DNA of 64,000 nucleotides from Symbiodinium natans. Lineage: Eukaryota; Sar; Dinophyceae; Suessiales; Symbiodiniaceae. Positions 9,750 through 21,241 of the stretch are shown in pieces (the first letter of the stretch is position 1; every line of letters begins with the position of its first letter). The notes beneath the pieces are model-generated. The model saw only the letters and a list, made by a program, of their open reading frames with translations, ran no database searches and had not been told where the DNA came from. A program made the position numbers and the translations under genes. The DNA lies in NCBI GenBank assembly GCA_905221605.1, contig CAJNDS010002315.1:401817-465816 (forward strand), given 5' to 3'.

Positions 9750-9968
9750 CCCCTAGAAGGGACCCTTAATCTTATTCCCCTATATATCCCTTATATACCT
9801 TCTACCCTAGAAGGGACCCTAAATCTTATTCCCCTATATAACCCCTATATACCTTATATAGTCACTATATACCTAAGTAAACCCTAATCCCTAAACCCTA
9901 AACCCTAAACCCTAAACCCGAAACCCAAATAACCCCTAAGGTCCCTTATAAGGGTCTCTCCTTTAGTC
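9750..9968. mobile_element. Repeat family D, copy 2, with internal duplication and telomere-repeat block
   Basis: CTAGAAGGGACCC...CTTATTCCCCTATATA occurs twice (9750-9800, 9803-9850). The rest follows the copy at 5229-5343, but between CCTAAGTA and TAACCCCTAAGGTCCCTTAT lies a (CCCTAAA)-type block at about 9880-9927. Confidence 0.6.
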
Positions 9969-10018
9969 CCTTGATAAACCCCTAAACCCCAAGCCAGGGA
10001 AGGGGAGAAGTCTTGGGG

Positions 10019-10065
10019 GTTTAGGGTTTAGGGTTTAGGGTTTAGGGTTTAGGGTTTAGAGTTTG
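10019..10065. repeat. (TTTAGGG)n array
   Basis: About seven consecutive units, immediately before the exon-like island at 10075. Confidence 0.9.
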
Positions 10066-10074
10066 GGGCTGAAG

Positions 10075-10157
10075 GCCCTCCATGCCGCTGCGACCGCCGG
10101 CGACCCTGCCCTCAGCAAAGGCCGGCGCGCCAAGCAGCAGATGGATGGAATTTTGGG
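10075..10157 (+). CDS. Exon-like island, possibly PPR
   Basis: After CTGAAG the frame ALHAAATAGDPALSKGRRAK then QQMDGIL is open and codon-like. It resembles the second helix and linker of a PPR but is not diagnostic. A GC donor (GCTAAG) follows. Confidence 0.4.
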
Positions 10158-10159
10158 GC

Positions 10160-11690
10160 TAAGGGTTTAGGGCTTTTAGGATTTAGGGTTTAGGGTTTAG
10201 AGTTAAGGTTTTAGGGAAGATGTCGGAGGCTTCTGGCTTAAGTGAGCCGGCAGCAAGCCAGTACTCTCGTTCTGTTTTGGTGTTAGAGTCTCATCGCATA
10301 GGTATTTCCTGCTTGTGCACCCTTTTCAAATTTTCAACTTATACATCATACCCTTGGTGCCCTTTTTGAACGTTGTGAAGCCGTGTAATTATAAGGCAAA
10401 GGTTTTTTTAGGGTTCCCCAATTGCATAGTAAGGGTTCCCCCAATGTCCCAAGTATGTTTAAGTTTAAGACACAGTGCTATAGGGTTTACGAGTTAGGGC
10501 ATGGCGTGCGGCCTCCATACACTTGCATCCGTCTTCAGGCCTACGCGCGGAGATGGACAGTGCAGGCGAACTCTGCGGTTGCGGGGTTTGGGAGGGTGCG
10601 GGGCCCTAAACTTAAACCCTATAGACCTTAAAACCAGGGATCCAGAATCCCTAAGTCAAGTCCTAAGCCCTCAAAAGCCCCAAATTCTTAAACCCCAACA
10701 TCAAAATCTTTCAATGGGTGTCCGGTGTCAGGGTTTCTTTTGGGTTTTTGTGTTTTCGAGGTTTGAGGTTTAGGGTTCAGGGGTTGGGGTGTATGGCTTA
10801 GGGTTTAGGGTTTGTGTTTGAGGCTTGGGGTTTCGGAGTTTGAGGCTTGAGGTGTGCGGTTTTGGGGCTTTAGCTTGGCCGGGTTGAGGGTTTGGAGCTG
10901 AGGGATGTTAACTCTAGGACCCAGAGTAGGCCCTCATTCAGGTTTTTTGGGCTTTGGGTTCCCTTATAGGGCCCCGAAAACTTCGACACTGCACGCGGAT
11001 GCTTGTTTAAGTGGACGAGTAGCATTATGGAAATGCACGCTCGCGCCTTTCACATGGTAAAGGCTGGAGGAAGCGCTTCCCCAGCGTGCAGTGAGAGGCG
11101 GGTTAGCAGGGGATCTAAGTCGCTCAAGATTGTGGACTAGATTGGACTGCCAGGTGCAGGCATGATTCGAAGACAGCTGCGAAGGCAGTGGCCGAACCTA
11201 ACGTAACCTCTCCAGAGATTGGCAGAGCTCAACCAGCCACGCGATGGCCTGAATGAGATTGTGCGAGAGTGGTTGTTGACTGCAAAAGGCCGGTCTGACG
11301 CGAAAGGCCCGCACAAGGCTTGTCTCTAAGCATCTGTGTGGCCCCGGACATGTTGTCATGTAGTTTACCCTATGTTTCTTCCTCACAAGCCGACGAAGGC
11401 TAAACCAAAAAGGGCACCCTCTTTCATTCCTGGGTTGCTCTCGGGTCTAGAGCTTATCAACTGGGCCAAGACTGGGCTTCCTTCTCTCGCAGCTTTACAG
11501 CCAAATCTCTTTAGCCACTGGTTGTTGAGAAGATCGTTGCTTTCTCGAGGATGTACAGAAGTGCCCTCATTTCCTCTTTTGAACCTTACACCCTAAACCT
11601 TTAAACTCTAAACTTAAACCCCAGACCATGCGGCGATTTCACGTCACGTCGACTGGAGTCCGCTGCCTATCAGTCAACCTGATTGGGTTT
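10160..11690. other. Repeat mosaic without a supported gene
   Basis: Degenerate TTTAGGG at 10160-10215 and 10760-10880. A 27-bp block at 10913-10939 (TCTAGGACCCAGAGTAGGCC then CTCATTC) is identical to 63691-63717. Small frames at 10315-10770 and 11200-11596 show no family likeness. Confidence 0.35.
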
Positions 11691-11790
11691 AGGGTTTAGG
11701 GTTTAGGGTTTAGGGTTTAGGGTTTAGGGTTTAGGGTTTAGGGTTTAGGGTTTAGGGTTTCCCTAAACCCTAAACCCTAGACCCTGAGCT
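11690..11790. repeat. (TTTAGGG)10 followed head-on by (CCCTAAA)
   Basis: Ten TTTAGGG units to 11759, then inverted CCCTAAA units to about 11786. This self-complementary pair lies just 5' of a PPR exon. Confidence 0.95.
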
Positions 11791-11802
11791 CTAAATCCCA
11801 AG

Positions 11803-14077
11803 CATGACTCAACAGACGCGGCCAGGCATCAGACCCGACACCGCCAGCTTCCACAACGTGGCCCGGGCCTATGCCAAGGCCAGCGCTGTTGGGTTTGGAG
11901 TTCAGGGTTTAGGGTTTAGGGTTCAGGGTTCAGGGTTCAGGGTTTCGGGTATGATTTAGGGATTAAGGTTTAGGGTTATTTGGATGTTCCCTTATACTAA
12001 CAGTTCCTTAATAGGGATGAGAGTGCTCCCTATCATCATCTCGATGAAGGACTGTTTGTATAAGGAGGAAAATGCCAACCTACACCCTTTGCTCACTCAG
12101 TCTCTAAACCCTTAAGCCCTCAACCCTGAACCTGCAACCCCTACATGCAACCCTAAACCTAAAAGCCCTGAAACCCTAGATAAAACCCTAAACCCTAAGC
12201 CCTAAACCCTAAAGGGTGTAGGGTTTAAGAGTTCATGGCTTGGCTTCTTAAGTGAAGCTTCGTAGGAGGTCAGTAGGGTCTAGGGCTTTCGACTTAAGAC
12301 CATACCTTTTCGCGCCCACGAACCTCGAATGTTTGGGGTTTAGGGTTTAGGCTTCTTACAAAACCGTAACCCTAACCCCTCCGATACGGAATCAGGGGCG
12401 GATGAAGGCAGGACTTAAATTGGGGCTCGGATAGTTGCTAACAATCTTCCCATATGGTCCCTACAGAATTATACGATGCTGTCCCCCCAAACCCTCTTCT
12501 AATTGCTAAGGCCCTATATTTGGGTCTTACGCAAGTAGTCATGGGACAAGTCAAACAGCCAAGCATGGATGCTTCCCGTGTGAGCGAACTAGGGTTTACG
12601 GCTTAGGGTTTATGGTTTAGGGTTTAGGGTTTTAGGCAAACACTGAAGAAGAAGAAAGAACTCTACCTATTTGTCTCATCATCCTAGACGTTGGGAGAGT
12701 GCGCGCTGATTCCCTGATCATTGCTTCCTAAGCCCTAAACCCTACACCCTTTATCTAGGAATTTGCTAGGGTTTAGGGTCTAGTGCCTAGGGATTAGGGC
12801 TGAGGGCTTAGGGTTTAGGGTTTAGGGTGTAGGGGCTAATTATTCGGGGTTTTGGGCTTATTGAGCGGTCTTCCACCCAACAGGCCCCAATAGAATGCCA
12901 TCCTGCTAGTCTATATCAATCAATTCACCAATCCCTACACCCTGACCCCGAACTGAAACCGAGAATCCCCAAGCCCCAAACCCTAAACCCTAAACCCTAA
13001 ACCCTCTGAACTCACTGAACTCTCTGAACCCTCAACCTCAAGCCCTAAAACCCCAAACCTTGTCCCTTTGCAAGGCCGAGGTTTGGAAGAGCGCTCTGGA
13101 CATAGTACCAACGTTGCGGAAGGTGGGCTGTAGGGTGCAGGGTTAAGGGTTCAGGGTCTCTAGGGTTTACAGGGTTTAGGGTTTAGGGGGAAAGGGCTCT
13201 CTTGCGTTCTTCGGGTATTTGGGCTCTTCTAGTTTTCACAGGGTCACTTATACCAAACAAGTATATACTTTTTTCCAGGGTCTACTCGGTTTGGGAAGAG
13301 CTCTCGCAGAAGTGCAGGCGCTACGATTCCGACGGGCCGGATCACCGATTGCCAGCTTTTCGGCGTCCACTCGCCCGGCTCAGGACGTGGTGTCACCGCA
13401 GACGGCCCACTACTCGTACCCGGAGCTCCTTTCCAGCAGGCATTCGTGGACGGCCAAACCGTCGACGAACTGAGCCACATCTGTCAATCGAGCACCACAG
13501 CGGACGCCACATGCGAAGTCTGCCTAGCAGTAGAGTAGGTAACCTTTAACCTTTTTGGTGTAATATACTCCCACTATATGCCCAAAGGTTAACCTTTAAT
13601 TCCCCCAGGTTTCTGGACAACTAAGTCTGGTCTGTGGGACGGAGCCACATCGGCTCATCGGGCTGCGAGTTCCAGCCCCATTCCGTAAGCCTTTCTTGCC
13701 CTTACCCTAAACCCTGAAGCTCTTGAACCCTACAGCCACAGGACCCAGAGTGGGTGGGCTCTTAGGCTCACATTGAAAACCCACAAAGACGGCACTCAGT
13801 TCACTCCTAGTTTTCTCCTGGGTTCCCTGAACTCTAAACCATTCTAAATTCCGAATCCTAATTGTCCCAATTTCCCACTAAGAACCGCAATAAACCCTAC
13901 ACAATAATAAGCCCTAAACCCTAAATCCTAAGCCCTAAACCCTAAACCCTAAACCGAAACCGTTGCCTAAACCCTAACCCCCACTAAGTCTTGCACAAGG
14001 CCAGTTTGGAGCCCACAGATGTCTCGTACCGCATTGGGTTGCTCGCAGCCGCGGCTGTACAGGAGGCAGTGCAGAGG
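11803..14077 (+). CDS. Second PPR gene, exons 11803-11878, 13075-13122, 14000-14056/14077
   Basis: Exon one: TQQTRPGIRPDTASFHNVAR then AYAK. Exon two: AEVWKSALDIVPTLRK. Exon three: ASLEPTDVSYRIGLLAAAA. Joined in phase 0 they form one PPR of 36 residues from ASFHN to EPTDV, followed by the start of the next (SYRIGLL). The repeat length favours a GC donor after exon one (AAG|GCCAGC); a GT nine bases later would make the repeat too long. Exon two ends AAG|GTGGGC. Exon three may end at GT (14057) or at AGG|GTTTAG (14078). Both introns carry CCCTAAA and TTTAGGG blocks. A role in organelle RNA metabolism is the usual one for the family. Confidence 0.6.
11979..12079. mobile_element. MITE-like element, family A, copy 3
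   Basis: Ends TTTGGATGTTCCCTTATACT and ATAAGGAGGAAAATGCCAA are inverted, with inner GTTCCTTAATAGGGAT. It lies in the PPR intron 11879-13074. Confidence 0.7.
12416..12533. mobile_element. MITE-like element, family C, copy 1
   Basis: Starts GGGGCTCGGATAGTTGCTAA, has CATATGGTCCCT inside, and ends CTAATTGCTAAGGCCCTATA. It is related along its length to 23464-23594 and 24876-24973. Confidence 0.65.
13318..13684 (+). CDS. Possible two-exon frame inside the PPR intron (13318-13529, 13609-13684)
   Basis: A frame in phase with 13317 runs from TGCAG|GCGCT to CTAGCA and contains TGRITDCQLFGVHSPGSGRG and a Cys-containing end (TCEVCLA). A 79-bp GTAGAG...CCCCCAG intron removes the TAG at 13536 and leads in phase 0 to VSGQLSLVCGTEPHRLIGLR then VPAPF, which ends at GTAAGC. 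The short intron has no telomere repeat but a hairpin (AACCTTTAACC / GGTTAACCTTT). Other frames are also open here, and the position inside a PPR intron argues for caution. Confidence 0.3.
13900..13998. repeat. Degenerate CCCTAAA block upstream of a PPR exon
   Basis: CCCTAAA units occupy about 13912-13982 and end at the acceptor of exon 14000. Matching TTTAGGG units follow the exon at 14078-14115. Confidence 0.85.
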
Positions 14078-14869
14078 GTTTAGGGTCTCAGGGTTTAGGG
14101 TTTAGGGTTTAGGGTGCCAGGCGAAAAGCCTATGATTAAACCAAAAATGGGTACTTTCTTTGTTCAAGCGTGGCTGGGGTACCTAAAAATTCCGAGCCGC
14201 CCTCCACCCAAAGCCCTAAACCAAAAGCACTGCGTGACTACGGTTAGTCGGCTACTCAGGGGAACACCCTAAACCCCAAACCCTAAACCGAAACCCCACA
14301 GGTTTCTGAGTTGGTTAGTGTTGCCTTAGGCATCGAGGGTTTGGGGCTTTAGGGCGTTCTGGCTTCGAGGGTAGTAGTAGGGCTTTAGGGTTTTGGTAAG
14401 TTTGAGGGCTTCAGGATGCGGATTTAAGGTCAAGGTGTTTGGTTTTGGGGGTTCTGGGCTTCGGAGATTTAGAGTTCAGTGCCGAGGCCGTACGTCCGAG
14501 GGTGGTTACCATGGAGCACGAGTTCCTGACATAGGGGTTACCGTCGACTTTCTAAGGATACTCTGAGGACCGAATAGAGGGCTTCAAGGTCTCATGTAAT
14601 TCAGGTCTTGGTGTCGTTCAGGGTTTGTAGGGCCATGCACCTTGATCGGCTGTCACACTCCAGTTCAGTCCATGATCTTCCTGTTATCATGCATCGGCGT
14701 GTGGTCTACTCTCCAGTCTTAGTACGGCAGCTTATAGTTGGGGACCCCACGCAGAGACCATTTTCACTTCAAGGTTCATGGGCAGCGGTGACTTTGAAAT
14801 AGGTGGAGTCGGGAGCCACGGAGGTAGTTTAAAAGTACTCTTGAAACCCGTGCAACAGCGCCCCTTGAC

Positions 14870-15150
14870 CCGCACCTAGACCCCCCACCACCCTGGACCC
14901 CCAACCACCCCTAGAGTACCACCCTAGATCCTCACCAGCCCGCCGCCCTAGACCCCACCACGCTACGCCACCAGCCTAGACCCCACCGACCACCACGACC
15001 ACCCCTAGCCCTGCAGCCGCACGGTTGTGGAAAGGCGTGGTAGGGCGTGCTAGGGTTTGGTAAGGGTGTGGTAGGGCGTGGTATGCATGTGGTAGGGCGT
15101 GGTAAGGGTCTGGTAAGGTTGCGGTAAGGGTGTGGTAAGGTAAGGGTGGT
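14870..15150. repeat. Low-complexity ACCC/GGTG-rich tract
   Basis: CCACCCTAGACCCC-like units (14870-15000) are followed by GGTAGGGCGTGGTAAGGGTGTG units (15030-15150). Frames across it are Pro-rich or Gly-rich artefacts. Confidence 0.7.
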
Positions 15151-15480
15151 GGGGTGGTGGTGGTCCTCTTGTTTAACTTGGCCTTGGCGGGCCGGGCCCG
15201 ACCCTGGCCAACCTAGCAAAACCTGTTTAGGTATTTAAAAAACCACATGTTTCAAAAAGGTCACTGTATAAGCAAGGCAACTTATATGATTGCCTTATTA
15301 GGGTACAAAGAGAACCCTACTTAGGCCCTACTTATGACTACTCATGAACCCTATTAACTAGGTAGGCCCCTGGTTTGTTCATTTTCCCTAATTGGGTTCA
15401 AGAGGATCATACTCAGGAATATTCTCTCAGAGGCTTCTAAGGGCAACCTAGTTCATTCTGCGCCTTAAAAATATGCTGAG

Positions 15481-15573
15481 AGCGTGTGCGAGGCGCCTCG
15501 CATCAAAGAGCTCATGGCTGACATGCATCGAAGCTCATGTGCGGGGGACGAGGACCCGACACCCGAATTTAGG
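15481..15573 (+). CDS. Probable PPR exon of the second PPR gene
   Basis: Between GCTGAG and AGG|GTTGAG the frame reads SVCEAPRIKELMADMHRSSC then AGDEDPTPEF. If exon 14000 ends at 14056, SYRIGLLAAAA followed by this exon places the Met of MADM at PPR position 26, as in the first gene. An earlier GC donor after TGT would end the exon at MHRSSC. Confidence 0.4.
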
Positions 15574-15800
15574 GTTGAGGGCTTCAGAGGATTGAAGCCC
15601 TAAACCCTGATTCCTAAACCCTAAACCCTATACACCAGCCGAGGGGGAGGGAAGAGTCGATGTGCTTGCTTGAGGCGCGCTGCTGGTAGTTTCAACTCTG
15701 GTTGCGAGGGAAACCCTAGACCTAAACCCCAACCCTGACACTAAACCCCAAACCCTTAACCCTGAACCCCCCCCCGGTAACGGGGTGGGGGGGTTAGGCA

Positions 15801-15913
<113 letters not shown>

Positions 15914-16369
15914 GGGGTCATCTTTCTTACTGTCTAGTTCAAGATTTAAGATGAAGCCCTATACAGTTAAAGCCTATCCCTAAATGGCGGGGGGAGGGGA
16001 GGGGAGGCTGTGATATTCTCATGCTGTCTTATCCTATATTCTGCGGCAAGCTTCGGGTTTAGTTTTTGCGGCCAATCCCTGGGTTCCAAAGCACCTCACA
16101 AGCCCTTCCATGAAATTTCCTAGAAGTGACAAGTGCCTCCTTTCCTAGACCAAAGGGAAGCTGCATCCCACTTCCTCAAGTCAATGAGCAACCAAGTGTC
16201 CAGTCGCTCAGCCTAAACCCTGCACCCCCTAAAGTTCAGGGCTTCTTCGGCGGATGAGAGAAGCTCCTAAGCCGAAGCACCTTAAATCTGATTTTTCACA
16301 TGACTATTCTGGGGAGGGGGCAAGCAAAGACTTATTTTTGTGCCAAACTCTACAATCCCCCTAAACCAG

Positions 16370-16429
16370 GACCTCTACCGCCTCGCAGTGACAAGCCTCA
16401 TGGCCTTTGGCGCCGAAGAATCCAAGTAG
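16370..16429 (+). CDS. Possible terminal exon ending in TAG
   Basis: ACCAG|GAC opens a frame DLYRLAVTSLMAFGAEESK ending at TAG 16427-16429, with CCCTAA before it and TTTAGGG after. It may close the second PPR gene; the link is inferred from strand and position. Confidence 0.4.
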   Translation, partial: DLYRLAVTSLMAFGAEESK

Positions 16430-16435
16430 TAGGGT

Positions 16436-17420
16436 TTGGGGTTTTAGGGGTTTTAGGGTTTTAGGGTTTAGGGTTTAGGGTTTTAGGGTTTAGGGTTTAG
16501 GGCTAGGCGTTTCATTTTGGCGTGGGTAAGGTATAAGTAGCTCGGACCTAGGACCTACAAAGGTGCCCTGAACCCTATCACAGCAAGTTGTCAACCCCAA
16601 ATCAACCCTCAACCCCCAAACCCTACTCCCGAAGATCCCACGCCCTTCAAAAGCCTGAAGATCCCAAACCCTTGGGCTCATGAGACCCCCTCACACCCAA
16701 ATTCCCCCCTCTCTAGCTAGTTTAGCGTGTTTAATGGTTTTTTTGTGTTTTTCAGGGGGGTTGCCAAAAATTGGGGGGTCCTTGTAAAGGAGTAATGCTA
16801 GCCTGCATTCTTAGCCCTATTTTGGAAATAGCTTTTAACACCCTGAACCCCAAACCCTAACCTCTAACCGAAACCCCACAACCCTAAACCCTACAACCCT
16901 AAACCCCAAACCCCAAACCCTAAACCTAAACCCTAAACCCCAAACCCTAAATCCTAAACCCAAAGCCCTTCCTATTGGGAACCTATTGACGCTTGGGTTC
17001 GCTGGTCCAACCTTCAGAGCTACGGCCTCGAGGGAAAAAGAGGGTGGGGTTGGTTTTTGGGTTCAGGGTTTAGGGTTTAGGGTTTAGGGTTTAGGGTTTC
17101 AGGTTTAGTTTAGGTTAGGGTTTAGGGTTTAGGGTTTAGGGTTTAGTGTTCAGGGTTCAGGGTTAGGGGTTCGGGGTTTAGGGTTGGGGTTTGGGGTGGT
17201 GGACCCATGCTGGGTTCTCGATTCGGACTTTTTTTTTGTCACTTGGGGAAGGGGAGGAGGGTGGGGGGTGTGGCGTTTGAAGAGCTCGGCTGGCAGTTTG
17301 TCAGCAGACCAAAAACATCCACCGCAGGATCCAGCACATACAGAGCCCCGAGCCCATATGTGGCTCTCTAAGGGTCCATTGTTATTTTGGGGTTTGGGGT
17401 TTGGGGCTTAGGGCTTAGGG
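16436..17420. repeat. Telomere-like mosaic
   Basis: TTTAGGG/TTTTAGGG at 16436-16503, CCCTAAA/CCCCAAA at 16840-16965, TTTAGGG at 17063-17200 and 17392-17430. The 17265-17390 island is open but unassigned. Confidence 0.75.
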
Positions 17421-20030
17421 TTTAGGGTTGGGGTACAACTTCCCATAAACTCGAAGAAGGGAGCTTAATTTGGGGAATGGCCGCGTCTTGACCATCGCCC
17501 GCGGCATACTGTACACCAACCCTAAACCAAACCCTAAACCCTCGGGCCTGCCAAGCCCTGTCCAGCCAGCCCACCGAAACCCTCAACCACTGAAGAAGCT
17601 CCCTCAGAAGGGTGTCACACGCAGGGTTCAGGGTTTAGGGGGTAGGGTTTAAGGTTTCAGGACTGTGGAGACCCAGGTACGAAGGCACACTTAAGGGGTC
17701 AGAAGCTTATGGGGTGCGCGACAGAAAGAAAAGTTTCAGGCGGGTTTCCACGCTTAGTTCTCAAAAAGCCTAACTCTAAAAATCGTTCATCTAAGGTAGA
17801 AGTCGTCCTAAAACCCTGAATAGACCTCGCTAAGGTTTAGAGGTACAAGGTTCAGGCCTCAAAGTCGAAGTCTTTAACGGATCTTTAGCGTTCTCGGCCC
17901 CCCCCCCTCATGGTGTAAGGTCTCTCCCTAAGCCCTAAACCCTAAGAACCTAAACCGTAAACCCTGGGCCTCCCTTTAAACCCGAAACCCAAACCCAAAC
18001 CCTAAAACCAACCCACAACCACACCACAGCTGGGAGGGGCAAACCCTAACCCTAAGACACTAAACCTAAAACTCTACAGTACTAATTAAACCCTAAACCT
18101 AAACCTAACCCCCTCGTCACGTCGCATTTCACGCTCCGGGCTCCGTTGCCGGGCTTCCAGACTAACCCACCCCCCCTCTCTCATTCCACCCCGAAACCCC
18201 CTGCAAAGCTTTAGGGTTAGGGTTTAGGGTTTTTAGGGTTTAGGGTTACGTTTTAGGGTTCAGGGTTTCAGGGTTCAGGGTTCAGGGCTTAGGCAAAAAA
18301 AACCCTCGGCCGCTGCAACCGCTGAGCTGGTTTCTGAACGCGTTTTTCCTTCTCGGCTCGGGGGGGGGGGGGGGGGGAAGTTTTGCGCTTGGCCAAACTG
18401 CCAGGCCGCCCCGACCCTTTTCCGTTGAGGGTTTAGGGGGTTTGGTTTTTGTTTGGTTTTTGAGGGTTTGGGGTTTCGGGTGTTGAGGAATTGAGGGTTT
18501 AAAGGCTTAGTGGTGTTTAGGGGAGGGGGGTTAGGGGGTTTGCGGGTTTTTTGGTTTAGGGTTTTACTGGTTAAGGCCACCTGAAGTAAACCCGGCACCT
18601 TCACAACAAAAACGGCAAGAAGCTCTACGCGACGATACAGGCAATCTCGCCCCATCATCGTATAGGCTACTCTTGGCTCGCTTTGGCCCAACACGAAACA
18701 AGACCACAGCTTCAATCTTCTAGGGTTAAGGGTAGTCATTGTCAATTTGTAGGTCAGGTCTAGGGTTTGGGGTCTATCGTTTAAGGTTTAGGACGTTTAG
18801 GGGCAGTTATCAGTAGGGCTTGAGTACCCTAAATCAGGTGATACTATAGATTACCTTATAGCCCTACTTCTAATATAAGTAGGGATGATGGTCTAGGGTA
18901 CCCCTCAGCCCTACACCCTAGCTCAGGTAGATTTTCAGTGTTTCGGAGAAGGGGTGACTGAACTGTTGCTTTGATGGCCTCGGGACCTGGATTGGGGTGT
19001 TTAGGGGGGGTTAGGGGTGTTTAGGGGGTTTAGGGTTTAAACGGTTTCAGTTCTTTTGTCTTGAGGTGGGAGGTGGGGCGGGCGGGAGGGGGCGGCGGCC
19101 TTGTAGTTTTAAAGACCGAGCTACCCCAAATGCAGGGGGGGCACCCTCAGCCCTGAACCCTAAGCCCGCATTGAGGGCTCTGCCTGACATGTCTGTCCCT
19201 CCATCCCCCCCCCCCCCCCGGAAAAAAGAAAAAAAGAGAAGCAAGCAAAACCCTAAACCCTAAGCCCCTAACCCTGAACCCGAAACGCCACCCTAAAGTA
19301 GAGAGGGAGGAATAAGAAAACCCTAAACCTAAACCCTAAACCTAAACCCTACACCCTAAACCCTAAGCCACTGTGTCACGCAGGACTGCGGTCAGCAAAT
19401 GGCATTGGCCAACTCTGGTGCCCTCAGAGTGCTTGGGCTCTAATCCTGGGATTGCAGATTTGGGTTTAGGGTTTAGGGTTTAGGGTTCAGGCTTCAGGGT
19501 TTAGGGTTTAGAGGAATTTGGTTTGATGGTGGTTTAGGCTTAGGGGGTTGGGGTATTCTCGGTTTAGGGTTCAGGCTTTAAAGGTACCCCAGACCCTAAC
19601 CCTATTAGCCCTAACTCCTAGAGTCCTAGAGTCGTTCTGCGGGTTCCGGAAGTTTGGGGGTCCGAGACCCCGGGACCCTACAACCCCCCGAAACCCTGAA
19701 CCCTGAACCCTAACCCTCCCAGCCCCCTCCTGGCCCCCCAACTAAACCCTAAACCCTAAACCCTAAACCCTAAACCCGTGATTCCAGTTAAAAAAAAAAA
19801 AAACAACTAAACCCTAACTGAAGCCACCACGCAGCTCAAGGTAATTCTGGCAGAAGATGAGGACTGATTGGTTGTGGGGTCCCCCACTAGCATCTGCTCC
19901 CCGAAACAAAGTAGAAACACAAACCCCACAAGGTTTCGGATTCAGGGCTCAGGGCCCTAAAGCCCTCAGTTAAACCCTAGCCACCCCTATAAACCCCATA
20001 AACCCCCTAGAAGCCGTAGAAACCCTATAA
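17421..20030. other. Repeat mosaic with weak islands
   Basis: CCCTAAA or TTTAGGG variants recur every 100-300 bp (17520, 17930-18110, 18205-18295, 19240-19370, 19465-19510, 19741-19775). G- or C-runs lie at 18360, 19207 and 22101. The islands at 17465-17520, 18580-18720 and 19383-19442 are open in one or more frames on either strand, and I could not assign any of them. Confidence 0.35.
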
Positions 20031-20069
20031 ACTCGAGAAGCCCAAACCCTATAAACCCCAAGCCGACAG

Positions 20070-20150
20070 GAGATGTTCACAGAGCTTGCGGTGACCGCTC
20101 TTGAGCGGCTTGGCATGCGACGGTGGATCTCACACGCGTATCCAGGGCCT
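20070..20150 (+). CDS. Exon, unassigned
   Basis: ACAG|GAG ... CCT|GTTTAG frames 81 bp in phase 0: EMFTELAVTALERLGMRRWI then SHAYPGP. CCCTATAAA-like repeat precedes it and GTTTAGGGTTTAGGG follows, so the donor is the telomere motif itself. No family recognised. Confidence 0.5.
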
Positions 20151-20407
20151 GTTTAGGGTTTAGGGTTTAGGGTTCCGCCCAGGAGCGGGGTTATGGAGAC
20201 TTGCCACAAAAATCGGGACAGTCCAGGAAAAGATCCAGAGTTGTTATACTGCATTTGCTGGAAAAAGACGGAAAATCGCGCATATTTCATGGGGGCATGC
20301 AGAACGTTAGGCGAATTTCTGCAAGTCATGCTATAGGTTTCTTCCAAGCGCGGAGCTGCCGGCAACTTCGGTCAGGTGCAAGAATCTGTGCAGTATGGGC
20401 AAGATTC

Positions 20408-20503
20408 CGCGAAACCCTAAACCCTAAACCCTGAACCCTGAACCCTGAACCCTAAACCCTAAACCCTAAACCCTAAACCCTAAACCCTAAACCCTAAACC
20501 CTT
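20408..20503. repeat. (CCCTAAA)n with internal (CCCTGAA)3
   Basis: A perfect CCCTAAA run, with a short homogeneous block of the CCCTGAA variant near its start. Confidence 0.95.
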
Positions 20504-21140
20504 CCATTGTGTAAGCAAAGCCCGTTGACGACTACCAATCTGACCCTGACCATGGGCCACGTTTCCGACTGGGGGAGGGGGCCCTATTGGGGTCCTTATT
20601 GTAAGGGAATCCTACTATTTGGGGGTCTAAATAAGGGGTCCCATATTCTGGCACTTCCGCGCAGCATCGTGGAGCGAAGCCAACCCCAGACACCTGCAAC
20701 CAGCACACAGGTTAACCTAAATCATATGGTCAGTTCTCTACATCATGATCATTTTTTGGGGTACCCTAAATAAGAGGACCCGCCCTTAGAATAAGATCCC
20801 GAAGGGGATCATCTTTTAGAGTCTAGAGAAGTAAGATCATCAGAATGCACACCCATAAGGAATCTTCCTGACGAGCAATCGGAGTCTCTTGGGTTCCCCC
20901 CTTCGAAAGCCGACAGCTCAGCCCCCCAGTCCCTTAATCCAAAACCCTAAAACCTAGATGCCCGAACCCCTGGCCCTCTATCCTACATGTCCCTAGACCC
21001 GAAAACCCTACAACCCGAAACCCGAAACCCTAAACCCTAAAACCCTAAGACCCTAAGACCCTAAAACCCTAAAACCCTAAACCCTACAACCCTGCAACCC
21101 TACACCCGAAACCCTAAACCCGAAACCCTAAACCCTAACC
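20504..21140. other. Spacer with GGGTCC/GGGGTACCC-rich degenerate element and CCCTAAA block
   Basis: 20570-20825 repeats GGGGTCC...AATAAG motifs, like other small elements in the window. CCCTAAA variants run at 20935-21140. No gene. Confidence 0.35.
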
Positions 21141-21158
21141 CTACTGAAGAATGCTCAG

Positions 21159-21241
21159 GTCCCATGGCTTGGCGATGGAGAACCTTAGCCTGGCTGAGGA
21201 TGGGCTCATAGCCCTGTCGCACATAGAGCCTTGGCTCCGGG
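21159..21241 (+). CDS. Exon, unassigned
   Basis: CTCAG|G then SHGLAMENLSLAEDGLIALS then HIEPWLR, ending near a GTTCAG donor. CCCTAAA lies upstream and TTTAGGG downstream. No family recognised. Confidence 0.4.
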
